From Glandiceps talaboti (taxonomy: Eukaryota; Hemichordata; Enteropneusta; Spengelidae): a stretch of DNA of 62,000 nt. The notes under the pieces were generated by a model that was not told where the DNA came from, made no database searches, and saw nothing but the letters and a program-made list of their open reading frames with translations. Where the stretch lies: assembly GCF_964340395.1 (NCBI RefSeq), contig NC_135560.1, forward strand, positions 11,382,598-11,444,597, in the 5' to 3' direction. Below, in pieces: positions 1 through 12,840 of the stretch (within the stretch, counting starts at the first letter, position 1; every line of letters starts with the position of its first letter). The position numbers were made by a program, and so were the translations under genes.

Positions 1-349
1 TGAGATCTAATAGACACAACAAATGAACAGTATTGATATCAATATATACAGTGCTGAATGTCAATATATCATGTACAAAAATATTTAAGTCAATTTAAAA
101 CAAATATTACTTTGTTATATCATATTATTATATTATTGATTTTGATTAACCACAAAATGAATTTCTAATTTGTGGTTATGAAAGCATCATTTTATTGGTA
201 TCTTTGAAGTTATTATGTGACTGGTTTCTGATTGGTGGCTTCTTTGATTTACCAGGTGAATGGTTTCTGATTGGTGGTTATGAAAACACTGTTCGCATGT
301 ATATATACTAAGAATACAATGTATATAACAACTCTACAGATGCATATAC

Positions 350-644
350 CAGGGCTTGAAATTAACAGTAGTCCTGTGTCCACAGACATGCCAATTCTTG
401 TCATAGGGCTACCATAATATACAGCTGGTAGCCCACTCAGGCTATCACTGATTATGTGATGATTTAAAGGATGGAAGATTTATTTACAGACATAAAAGTA
501 TTTTAATAACACACATATTTTCAATAGAGGAATTCTGTTTTCGGTTCAGGAATATAGGACTATTGGTCACCATCCTTGGGCTACCACTTTCTGGAATTGG
601 TAGCCCACTAGGACTACCAAAGGAAAAGTTAATTTCTAGCCCTG
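350..644. mobile_element. Miniature inverted-repeat element with ATATAC target duplication
   Basis: Begins CAGGGCTTGAAATTAAC and ends GTTAATTTCTAGCCCTG, a terminal inverted repeat of about 17 bp with one mismatch. It is flanked directly by ATATAC on both sides (344-349 and 645-650). Internal motifs such as ggtagccca recur in both orientations. Non-coding, 295 bp. The CAGGG termini recall hAT-type elements, but a 6-bp duplication is not the usual 8, so the superfamily is open. Confidence 0.75.
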
Positions 645-1480
645 ATATACATCCCACCTAATTTTATAAGGCAGTCTGTCATAGACATGTATTAATTATG
701 CAGTGTGTACACTAATGAATATATCAATACAGGATATAAATAGACTAACTGTACACAAAACAGTATGAAATATAGTCACTGTGGAACAGTAACAAACGAT
801 TATAATGTTTCGATCCATGCATCTATTACTGACCTTGTAACTGTACATACAAGTTACTATTATGGCTACAGCACTACACTTCATAGACCAACTTTTACAA
901 CAAATGCAGGGACACTAAATCTATTGATGACAAGTCTTCAGAGAAGACACACCCCCTCAAATAATTTACCAATATATGACTGATGGTGACATGATTTGAA
1001 ATTACATGTTATGGTGGCAAAAAAATAAACACAAAAAAGTGTCTGTGATATGCAGGAAATGGCTGACTTTCAATCATGAGTGGTTATGACAAATATGGTC
1101 ATCATTCAGTAAAAAGTGATATGAGCACCAAAAGTATTGCAGGTGTATATTTCTTTTGTTCTGTGTTACCTTTAGACTTGATTTTAAAAGAAATAGGCCA
1201 CACATAAACGTTACAGTCTGCCCTTTCTCTTGATTTCCATTGGTCTAACAGATTACCATCGTATAAATCTGGTCGTCTATGTAATACAATGTTTTGTAGT
1301 CTTGTGCTGGACTGAGCTAATTTCGATCCTGGTAACAGGGCTCAACCGGACTCAAATTTAACTTACATTCTTGGTAATCAGATTTAGCCAAGTGAACTTG
1401 TTTCGGCTATAATTTTGAATTGATTTCCATTGGTCTAAGAGACCACCACTTTACAGAAGTTGTAGTCGATCTGGATAGAA
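645..1480. other. CNTLN intron remainder near the window edge
   Basis: No exon or mobile element seen on either strand. ttgatttccattggtctaa occurs twice (about 1231 and 1421), a weak local duplication. Confidence 0.5.
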
Positions 1481-2050
1481 TGTTAAGAAACAAGTCTATG
1501 TGTCCTGGACTAATGCTAATTTGGTAAAGTTGGTACTCTATATACAATGTTTAGTAATCTATGTACCCTGGACTACTGCTAATTTGGTAGTCTAGATACA
1601 ATGTTTAGTAGTCTATGTGTCCTGGACTAATGCTAATTTGGTAAAGTTGGTACTCTAGATACAATGTTTAGTAGTCTATGTGTCCTGGAATACTGCTAAT
1701 TTGGTAGTCTAGATACAATGTTTAGTAGTCTATGTGTCCTGGACTACTGCTAATTTGGTAGTCTAGATACAATGTTTAGTAGTCTATGTGTCCTGGACTA
1801 CTGCTAATTTGGTAGTCTAGATGCAATGTTTAGTAGTCTATGTGTCCTGGACTACTGTGTTTAGTAGTCAATGTGCCCTGGACTACTGCTAATTTGGTAG
1901 TCTAGATACAATGTTTAGTAGTCTATGTGCCACTACTGCTAATTTGGTAGTCTAGATAGTGTTTAGTAGTCTACATGGCCTGGACTACTGCAGTTTATTT
2001 AATAGTCTAGATACAATGTTTAGTAGTCTATGTGCCACTACTACTAATGG
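1481..2050. repeat. Minisatellite, unit about 54 bp
   Basis: About ten units of a sequence built from ctaatttggtag, tctagatacaatg, tttagtagtctatgtg and tcctggactactg, in part truncated or with an aagttggtac insertion. It begins near 1481 and stops about 50 bases before the CNTLN exon 9 donor. Confidence 0.92.
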
Positions 2051-2099
2051 TGCATAGATCAATGTCAAAACTGAAAACTTAACAGTCAGTGCCTCTGAC

Positions 2100-2181
2100 C
2101 TTGTTTATCCCGTTCCAGCTTATCAATCACTTGGCGATTCAGCTCCTCGTTGGTTTTCAATCGGGACTGGCGTGACTCCAA
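2100..2181 (-). CDS. CNTLN: CNTLN exon 9, last exon seen in the window
   Basis: 82 nt; acceptor TACACCCTCATTTAG, donor gtcaga, phase 0 in and 1 out. It reads LESRQSRLKTNEELNRQVID and KLERDKQ plus one base. From exon 8 into exon 9 the spacing equals the human protein as I recall it. The donor lies some 50 bases from the 54-bp minisatellite at 1481-2050. No further exon was found down to base 1. Confidence 0.82.
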
Positions 2182-5100
2182 CTAAATGAGGGTGTAGAAA
2201 AAGAAAAGGAGATAAGAGGATGAGCAATGTGACAATGCGGAAGATGAATTCTTGCTGCGAGAGTCCCAGGGGAAAGTCAACGAAGCATAACAATGGATGA
2301 GCATGACAGGGCAACAGTCTGTGACATCACAATCAAATGACTCGTGACTTACCTTATCTCTGTCCAACATGACAATGTAATCTAATTGTTGGAGAGCTAG
2401 TCAGTTTTCTTCCTGACATTCACATGACTACGTTCTTGTCATCTCATATCATGGGTCATGGCATTTCTAGCATAAATCCCCCTACTGTGATACACGATAT
2501 GTTCAGAATTTAATTCATAAACTTACAGACTTCTGACACTGACAGATATTCATCATACAACTTTGACTTATTTAAAAAAAATGAAAATTTCTTTAACTCA
2601 TGAATATTCTTTTTATTCAGCTGCACCAAATTATTTCAAAATGCTATTTTTTTAAAAAATATATTAGGTTAAATTGTCTCTGAAAAACTTTTCAATAAAA
2701 ATTTCAAAAGAACCTATTTGGCAACTGCAGCCAAACAGTTGTATATAAGTCAATATCAATTTTTGAAAAAGCCAAAAAATTCAAACAAATTTGATCATAC
2801 TTATTCTTAGATTTTAGAACCACAGTATATGTAACTATTAGCAAATTCACTAAATATACATTTTATGTTCTGTACAATCGCAAGATTATTTTTTTGACTA
2901 AGTACACACTACTACTTCACAATGTTTTGAGCTTTATATACTCAACTGTAGCCTGTAGAGAGTGATGCCACGTCACATTCAGGTAGCTCATATGCATACA
3001 ATATCATACAGGGACAGTATGAGTGCAGTGAAAACAAACTCTACTCCAGTGAAAGTCAATAATACCCAACATCTAGACTATACATTTTGCAATAGGTTTT
3101 GACAGCAATCTGCAAAGAACTGTTCTTGTATTTACCAAGACAGATTGATGGTATCATTGATTCTCAAGCTTGTATCTGACTGAGGGGTATGTATTTCAGG
3201 GGAAGGAACAGGATTTTGACAATTTGAAAATACCTGGATATCCCATAATCGTTGAGAGTAGACAGGTCAACAAGCCCATTGATGACAAGTTACAGTATCG
3301 TGTTGGAAAGATTGTTTCAGATTTGGTCTAGAGGGTTTCACAGAAGTGGGGTACTAAGAATGAAATGGAATGATTGCGAGAGAATTTCATTTCATTGCCA
3401 CATAGCTATACCTGATTTCACGGCATTTGACTTTTGTTTTGGTTGAATTTTTATGGGTACAGGATACTTGTCATAGCTACTTCGGCTTTGATCGTTTTCA
3501 TTGCATACTGTAGAATTCAAAGACAATGATATACAAAATGCTAGGCTGAATGTGATTTCAGAACTGTTTCATTCTTCTTAGTAACTTTGAAGATAATGAA
3601 ACCAAAAAAAAAGATGTTCTACAGAGAAAGTTGTTTGTTTGTTTGCTTACCAGATCCTCCAATGATTTGGTTTTATTTCTTAGTTCTCTGTTCTCTTTTT
3701 CCAAAATATCTTTTTCTTCATCAAGAGATAGTTTTCTGTCATCAAAAGTAAAATAAAACATTAATATGTCGGAAAGATTTTGTATAACAAGAAAACTTGG
3801 ATTCATGTTACCATAGTAACATCATTGATTATTCTGCCATGTGGAAAATTTAGAGCCCTATAATATTGTTATGTGGGAAATTTAGTGTCATATAACATTG
3901 TTACAAGGAAAATTTTGAGTACCTACAATATTGTTATGTGGCAAATCTAATGCCCTATAATATTGTTATGTAGGAAATTTAGAGCCCTATAACATTGTTT
4001 TGTGAAGAATTTAGTGTCCTATAATATTCTTATGAGGAAATTTTAGAGCCCTATAACATTGTTATGAGGAAAGTTTAATGTCCTCTAACATTCTTATGTG
4101 GGAAATTTAGTGCCCTATAACATTCTTATGGAGAAATTTTAGAGCCCTATAACATTGTTATATGGAAAATTTAGTGCCTTAGAACATTCTTATGAGGAAA
4201 TTTTAGAGCCCTATAACATTGTTATGTGGAAAATTCACTACTTTATAACATTCTTATGAGGAAAGTTTAATGTTCTCTAACATTGTTATGTGGAAAATTT
4301 AGTGCCTTAGAACATTCTTATGAGGAAATTTTAGAGCCCTATAACATTGTTATATGGGAAATTTAGTCTCCTATAACACTGTTTTGTGGGAAATTTAGTG
4401 TCATTTTGTGTCTTTGTGTACAAATGTATATGGATGTTGTATATCAAAAATGTAGTGGCAAGCAAACTTAGTGTTATATATTAAAACACAATTCTATGTG
4501 GCAAATTTTGTGACATACATAACTGTTTCATGTAGGAAATTAAATGCCATATGACATTGCATGTAGACATTATTATTTGAGTAGCTGATAGTCTGTGTAT
4601 AAAATGTCATATCTCAAAATATCATAACAGATGCCATTGTACATCAGAATTGTTTAACAAATATGATTTTGGTTAATAAATTGCTTAATAAATTGTAATA
4701 TTGACTCATGGTATGCTGGTCTACAAATCTGTTAAAAGTAATTACTTTGACATTGGCTGGTGACCTGAAATGAACTATAAGTATGATAAACGGTGTCAAA
4801 GGAAATCATTTTCAAGTAGCTACTACCGTCTCTGTTGTGACCATGTTTTGTTGCCAAGGTTGGGGAGCCTCTGAGTAATTAGGGTGGGGGTGGGGGTTTA
4901 AGTGATGATGTTTTTGCTAAGGTTTGGGAGCCCCAGTAATTAGCATGGGGGTGGGGGTTTAAGTGACTGTTTTTGAGAAGGTTTGTGAGCTCCAGTATGG
5001 CTTAGGGTGGGAGGTGTGGGGGTTTAAGTGACTATGTTTTTGCTACGGTATGAGAGCTCCAGTATTGGCTTAGAGTGGGGTTGGGGTGGTGGTGGTGGTG

Positions 5101-8100
5101 GTGGTGGTGGTGGTGGTGGTGGGGGGGGGGGGGGGGGGGGGTTAAGTGACTGTTTTTGTTAAGGTTTGAAAGCTCCAGTAAATGGCTTAGAGTGGGGTTG
5201 GGGTGGTGGGGGTAGGGAAGGGTGTGGGAGTTGAAGTAAATATGTTTTTGCTGAGGTTTTAAGAGCTCCAATAATGGCTTAGGTTGGGGTGGTGGTGGGG
5301 TGGGAGGTTTAAGTGACTATGCTTTTGCTAAATTTTGAGAGATCCAGTAATGGCTTAGAGTGGGGTTGGGATTGGGGTGGGAGTAGGGAAGGGTGTGGGA
5401 GTTGAAGTAAATATGTTTTTGCTAAGGTTTGAGAGCTCAAGTAATGGCATAGGGTGGGGGGGGGGGGAGGGGACTTAACAATTACATAGATTTCCATACC
5501 TACATCTAGTACAGTGTATCATAATTTTTAGTGGGGTGAATTCCAGTAAAATAACCTGAGGAATTGACAGATTTTACCACCCCATTCACAAAAAACAAAT
5601 GTACAAATAGTATAACAAATCAAAAGTGCTGAAACTGACATAGTTAGATTTAGAATGACAACAAGTTCCAAGCCGCTATACATGTAAGGCTGCCAAAATT
5701 TTGACCCAAATATTCATGAAAAACAGCGATTGCTATGACTCAGATTGTAGCATGTCATTTTGTCAACTAACCAGCAGATGGGACCGATCTCAGTATTCCC
5801 TTACAACCTGCCCTAAAATTACACCAATTGGAAATGTGAATATCAGCCTGCTAAATATCCTCCAGCTAGATTGAGATTGTGCGTTTGAATTTTATTATCA
5901 TATAAATTATTTTATCAGTGAGTAGAAAAAAGTTGGGGTTTAACTCATAAATGAAGCTTTTAACGGTGACTAGCTAATCAGGAAAAGAGTGCCCTCCAGC
6001 TAAACAGCTCTACTTGGAAATTTGTCTTCAAATTAAATTTGCACAAGAGAAATGACTTTCTGACTTCTTTGTGGAATTAAAGCTATATGTAAATTTTCAG
6101 TGACATACACACGGCTCTGTGACTTATTGTCTCTTTTCGTATTATGTATGGCTCAAATGTTGTTGATGTGTTGTGTTGTGTTGTGTTGTTGAATGGCTGA
6201 CTATGTGACTTAGTGCTGAAACTGTTGTCTTGTTGAATGGCTGACTGAGTGACTTAGTGCTGAAACTGTTGTCTTGTTGAATGGCTGACTGAGTGACTTA
6301 GTGCTGAAACTGTTGTCTTGTTGAATGGCTGACTGAGTGACTTAGTGCTGAAACTGTTGTCTTGTTGAATGGCTGACTGAGTGACTTAGTGCTGAAACTG
6401 TTGTCTTGTTGAATGAATGGCTGACTGAGTGACTTAGTGCTGAAACTGTTGTCTTGTTGAATGTCTGACTTAGCACTAAACTGTTGTGTTGTTGAATTGC
6501 TGATTTAGCACTGAAACTGCTGTGTTGAATGGCTGACTTAGCACTAAACTGTTGTGTTGTTGAATGGCTGACTCTAAGCACTGAAACTGCTGTGTTGAAT
6601 GGCCGAATTAGTCACTAAAACTGTTATGTTGTTGAATGGCTGACTCTAAGCACTGAAACTGCTGTGTTGAATGGCTGACTTAGTCACTAAAACTGTAGTG
6701 TTGTTGAATGGCTGACTCTAAACACTGAAACTGCTGTGTTGAATGGCTGACTTAGTCACTAAAACTGTTATGTTGTTGAATGGCTGACTCTAAGCACTGA
6801 AACTGCTGTGTTGAATGGCTGACTTAGTCACTAAAACTGTAGTGTTGTTGAATGGCTGACTCTAAACACTGAAACTGCTGTGTTGAATGGCTGACTTAGT
6901 CACTAAAACTGTTATGTTGTTGAATGGCTGACTCTAAGCACTGAAACTGCTGTGTTGAATGGCTGACTTAGTCACTAAAACTGTAGTGTTGTTGAATGGC
7001 TGACTCTAAACACTGAAACTGCTGTGTTGAATGGCTGACTTAGTCACTAAAACTGTTGTGTTGTTGAATGGCTGACTCTAAGCACTGAAACTGCTGTGTT
7101 GAATGGCCGACTTAGTCACTAAAACTGTTATGTTGTTGAATGGCTGACTCTAAGCACTGAAACTGCTGTGTTGAATGGCTGACTTAGTCACTAAAACTGT
7201 TATGTTGTTGAATGGCTGACTCTAAGCACTGAAACTGCTGTGTTGAATGGCTGACTTAGTCACTAAAACTGTTGTGTTGTTGAATGGCTGACTCTAAGCA
7301 CTGAAACTGCTGTGTTGAATGGCTGACTTAGTCACTAAAACTGTTGTGTTGTTGAATGGCTGACTCTAAACACTGAAACTGTACCATATGTTATACTAGT
7401 ATGACTATATAATTAATTTGACAGATAGTGTAAGATCCATAATTCCTACATTGTAATGAATAAGACATTTGTTTTTCAACTCATTCATGTTGGGGGTGAG
7501 TTGGGTGGGGGTGGGGAAAATAGAAGGTGTGATGATATCCTTGTTGTCTGGAAGTGTTTCAAGTCTCTTTTATAAAAATATAGTTTGTATATTTCTGAAG
7601 GAAATGCAGTTTTGTTTTAGTTCAAAAAAAAAAAAAAATTTTATTCCAGTGACTCATGAAAATGAATCCGATAAGTTACTGTGATTTCTGGAAGGAGTGA
7701 TTTGTTGTATGATAGTGAACTGTTTTATAATCCTGTTGTCTGATAAGTAATCAAGGCCAGCGTTGTCCTGGAGTGTCTGGAAACGAAAACGGTAAAAACA
7801 CAAAAGGAAGTATAAAAACAGCTAGCTAGCAATGTGAATGCTAAAATTGAATGACGCACCTGGCCACAAAGTCATTGAGTTCCTTCTGTTGCTGTGACAG
7901 GAGCTGTAAGGTAGAATAGAATAGAAGACAAGTCAGAAATGTGATACCACTTCAGCTAATTAACATGCATTAGATTGGCAACTAACAAACAACTTTACTC
8001 GAGTATAACCCACTCATCAACAATAATGCCTCACATACACACAAACACACACATGCAATCCCCACACCGACATCATTCACGCCTGAATGAATACACTGTA

Positions 8101-11100
8101 AAAACGGTCTTTTATTTATGATCAAATAACCCTAACTAGAATTTTAGATGCAGAAATGAGCACATGAAAGTCGTGTGTACTTAAGGGACGCTATGATGAA
8201 AGCCAAGGTATTTTTCCTAATAGTTTCGTTGATTACATTTATAATTCAATCAATGTCATCTACTCATGTATTGTTATCTTTTTCAACATTTAGTTCAAGT
8301 AGAATTGGTATATACATGTATGTATCACATAAGGTGAGGTCTTCAAATATGTTTACTAAAATTAGTAAATTGTGCATATAAGAGGAGAGACAACAAAAAG
8401 ATCAATTTTCACAGACACATTTGTAAATGTATGGCAGGATTGACAGATGATAGAGATATACACATGTATAATGTCCACATAATCTTGTGTTCGTATCCCT
8501 ATTGCACAAAACTAATGAGCACCCAAATATAACACTTGTCAAAATATGAAAAATGACCTTAGTTTTTGTCTCAGCAGTGGTACGTCAATATAGGATATCA
8601 GAATGAGAATTGTTGACAAGAAAACGACAGGTTCACATTACCAGACTAAATATCATTAATTTAAGACACTTGTACATTTGCATCAACATTTAGGCTCACA
8701 TTAAGATTAATGTTTGGTTTACTAAATTCATACATTCCACTCGGCTATTCAAGCACAAAGTTACAAACTATTATGTTATGAATTTCTTTTAACCAAAACA
8801 TGTTCTAGCTAGATCTAAGTGACACTTGATCTTGGTTTATAGCTAAGACTTTTGTCTGGGCCTTGACAAGAGTTTGATAGGTCTGTGCCTTGCGAATGTT
8901 TCTGCCAACGGCAATAAGTAGGTAAAATGTACTTGAACTTCCCTATTCAAGTATTATCAGGATTCAGTTCCCACCAAACTTATGGTACAATGTGTGGGAT
9001 ATACTATTACAGTTTCACCAAATCTCCCTGTCTGTTCCTGAGGGCCGCACACCTTAGCAAAAATCACTGCTTGGCCTTCTGAAACTGTTGGCACCCTGGT
9101 TCTTGTAGCTGATCAAGAGGCCAAGCATGAATATGCACATGTTCTGAATATTACCACTACCAGTTACAAAAAAACAGTAAAGGTAAACAATACTGTTTTT
9201 TTTTTAAACTATTGATGTGTCTTGCATTGGTTCATACTCTCTTGGCAGGTACTCCCTTGCATTGGTTTATAACCAATGACTTGCATTGGTTTATAACCAA
9301 TGACTTGCATTGGTTTATAGCCACTGACTTGCATTGGTGTATAACCACTGACTTGCATTGGTTTATAATCACTGACTTGCATTGGTTTATAGCCATTGAC
9401 TTGCATTGGTGTATAACCACTGACTTGCATTGGTTTATAACCACTGACTTGCATTGGTTTATAGCCATTGACTTGCATTGGTTTATAACCACTGACTTGC
9501 ATTGGTGTATAACCACTGACTTGCATTGGTTTATAACCACTGACTTGCATTGGTTTATAACCATTGACTTGCATTGGTGTATAACCACTGACTTGCATTG
9601 GTTTATAACCACTGACTTGCATTGGTTTATAATCACTGACTTGCATTGGTTTATAGCCATTGACTTGCATTGGTGTATAACCACTGACTTGCATTGGTTT
9701 ATAACCACTGACTTGCATTGGTTTATAACCATTGACTTGCATTGGTGTATAACCATTGACTTGCATTGGTGTATAACCACTGACTTGCATTGGTTTATAA
9801 CCACTGACTTGCATTGGTTTATAACCATTGACTTGCATTGGTGTATAACCACTGACTTGCATTGGTTTATAACCACTGACTTGCATTGGTTTATAATCAC
9901 TGACTTGCATTGGTTTATAGCCATTGACTTGCATTGGTGTATAACCACTGACTTGCATTGGTTTATAACCACTGACTTGCATTGGTTTATAACCATTGAC
10001 TTGCATTGGTGTATAACCACTGACTTGCATTGGTTTATAACCACTGACTTGCATTGGTTTATAATCACTGACTTGCATTGGTTTATAGCCATTGACTTGC
10101 ATTGGTGTATAACCACTGACTTGCATTGGTTTATAACCACTGACTTGCATTGGTTTATAGCCATTGACTTGCATTGGTGTATAACCATTGACTTGCATTG
10201 GTGTATAACCACTGACTTGCATTGGTTTATAACCACTGACTTGCATTGGTTTATAACTACTGACTTGCATTGGTTTATAACTACTGACTTGCATTGGTTT
10301 ATAACTACTGACTTGCATTGGTTTATAACCACTGACTTGCATTGGTTTATAACCACTGACTTGCATTGGTTTATAACCACTGACTTGCATTGGTTTATAA
10401 CCACTGACTTGCATTGGTTTATAACCACTGACTTGCATTGGTTTATAACCACTGACTTGCATTGGTTTATAACTACTGACTTGCACCAGTTCATAGATAC
10501 ATATACTGCATTGCATTGCATTGATTTACAGTTACCACCTGCATTGGTTTACAGTAATGACTTGCATTGGTTTACAGTAATGACTTGCATTGGTTTACAG
10601 TTACGACCTGCAATTATTTACAGTTATGACTTGCATTGGTTTACAGCTATTGACTTACTTTGGCTTATAAATACTGCATTGCAATAGTTTGTTAAACTTT
10701 AGACTTGCATTGGTTCGAGCAACTGAAGCTGAAGCATATCTCAAGAAAACCTGGCTTCATTCAACTATTGTCCCATGAGAAATGACAAGTCATGAATATC
10801 ACTGGGGGTACTTTGTCTTTAGACCTTCTCTCAAATGTCGACAATTCCCAGAGAAATTGGAGAGAAAAGCAAATCAAAGTTGTCTGATTTCCCAAGGTTC
10901 TGATCTTTGTGTCTGGAGTAATCCTGTGTCGTATTCAATCCACTTTACTATTTGCACACGTCACTGCCAATTGTCTAAACTTAAAACAACAAGTCTGTTT
11001 GAGTACAGCAACGAGGACCGTAGGAGTTGTCACAAGTATGTAGACTAGAAAAACAAATCACCACAAGATTCATGACAGCTGAGCTAGATTTTAGTACAGA

Positions 11101-12801
11101 TCAAGTCAGTTCTAACTACAGTGGGGTGGTTTGCTAACAACAAGATGTTTAGAAGAATCAACCCTTAAAAGAATAACAATGACTGCAACAACCAGACAAA
11201 TCTTGTGTGTAAACATAATGTTTCATTATCAAAATTCAACCAAGATTTTGATCCTACAGACGATCTTCACCAGGGAACTAAAAAAATCAAAATATTCCGC
11301 TGTGTTTTTATTTTATTTTTTTTAAGAACCTCGACTAGGATCCTGTGTACAATGAAAATCTTGGTTTAAAGGCCAATGTCTGAATCCCTAGTTCTTACAT
11401 AAAATTAATGTTATCTTATCATTCGAACAATAAGTACTACATAGATTATATTATTGTTCTGGGTCAACTTTTTCTACAGCTCTGCCAAACAACTGTTGTT
11501 CACACCTAAATTGTAATACTAGAACCGGGCCTTAAAATCTGATAAATGTTCATTTGAAATTTTGATACCACAAAATATCATGACTGATGGTATAATATTG
11601 TTTTTAGGTTATTATGAACTGTAGGCAGATTGTTTTAACAAGTGGAATTTAAAGCCAGTAACTAGCATGAAAAATAATTTCGAAACAGTAATTTTTTTAC
11701 AAATGTGTGGCCTAGAAAAAAAAATCAGTTGACTAATTTGGAAAAAACCATGCAATAACTTATGTCTATAAAGGAATACTAGTTCTGCTACGTTAGGAAT
11801 TGTGAGTCACAGACACACAGTGTTTTTTAAAGTAGGGATTTAGTGTTTGATATTTATGCTTTGTCACTGATATGGGAATTATAAACAATTTGGAACAGAA
11901 GGATTGAAATATAAACCAGTGTTGATGTCATCCATGAAATATTGATAAAAAAATACACTCCCAAAGTCAGTCCAATAATACCTGTGTGAATCATAAACCA
12001 TAAATCTGAAGACAATATCCCAAGTGGCAATGCTGGTGCATGATGGGACAATTCAGGTGTGGGTATGAATGAGGTAATATGATATAAGTGAAAAATGAGT
12101 GGTGAGTAGTTGAGCTGATAGAGCTGAGCAAAAAAAAGCAGCCAGCCTAATATGTATGCATTGATATAGCAATGATTTCATGCATGGGGAACTCATTGAT
12201 CAACAATCTGTGCAACACAAACAAGCTTTCAGAATCGGAGACTCACGGGAAATGTGACAAGCAAAGAGTGCACACAAATTACATTGAGATTGTTATAAAA
12301 GTACCCCGGGGCTAACATCAATCAGATGGGCCACTGCTCAGTCCTTGATAGATTCAACGTTGATGGCATAGAGATTATGCACATATACACAGGCTGTATT
12401 ATACACTGACTGTCCCGTTTCCGTGCGTTGTCTTTTTTTTTTTTTGATAACTTCATAGTCGCCATGATTGTGGCTTCACTATGACATTACCTCAAAGCAG
12501 TGGCTTGCCATAATATTACATTAAATGATCACTTTCCACATCATAAAACATATTAGATTTTGTGGTAACGGGTTAGTTTTCCAATATCGCATTGTCATGA
12601 AAGGGTTAATACTTTGTCATTATTGCCGTTTGCTAGATACATTAAACAAAATAATGATGTGATGTGCATGCAGCAACGGCAAACTTTTAGATTTGAAATT
12701 GTTATTTTGTATTAGTATGTATTTGTAGTTTGTATTTGTCGTTAGGCTAAAAAAATTGTGTGGTTCCGATTACGCTCAATTTTAGAATAGGTGGGGTAGG
12801 T

Positions 12802-12840
<39 letters not shown>

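Noticed and set aside
6342-6581. 79-codon Ser/Gln/His-rich frame (minus)
   Set aside because: Translation of the 44-bp minisatellite.
9209-10687. Three long open frames (429-491 codons) on both strands encoding 8-residue repeats
   Set aside because: They lie wholly in the 24-bp minisatellite. The unit is divisible by three and lacks stops in several frames, so openness is automatic. No signal peptide, splice context or unique flanks support a protein.
10782-11048. 88-codon plus frame
   Set aside because: One of the longer non-repeat frames, but composition and lack of exon borders or family pattern do not support a gene. Left as unexplained intronic sequence.
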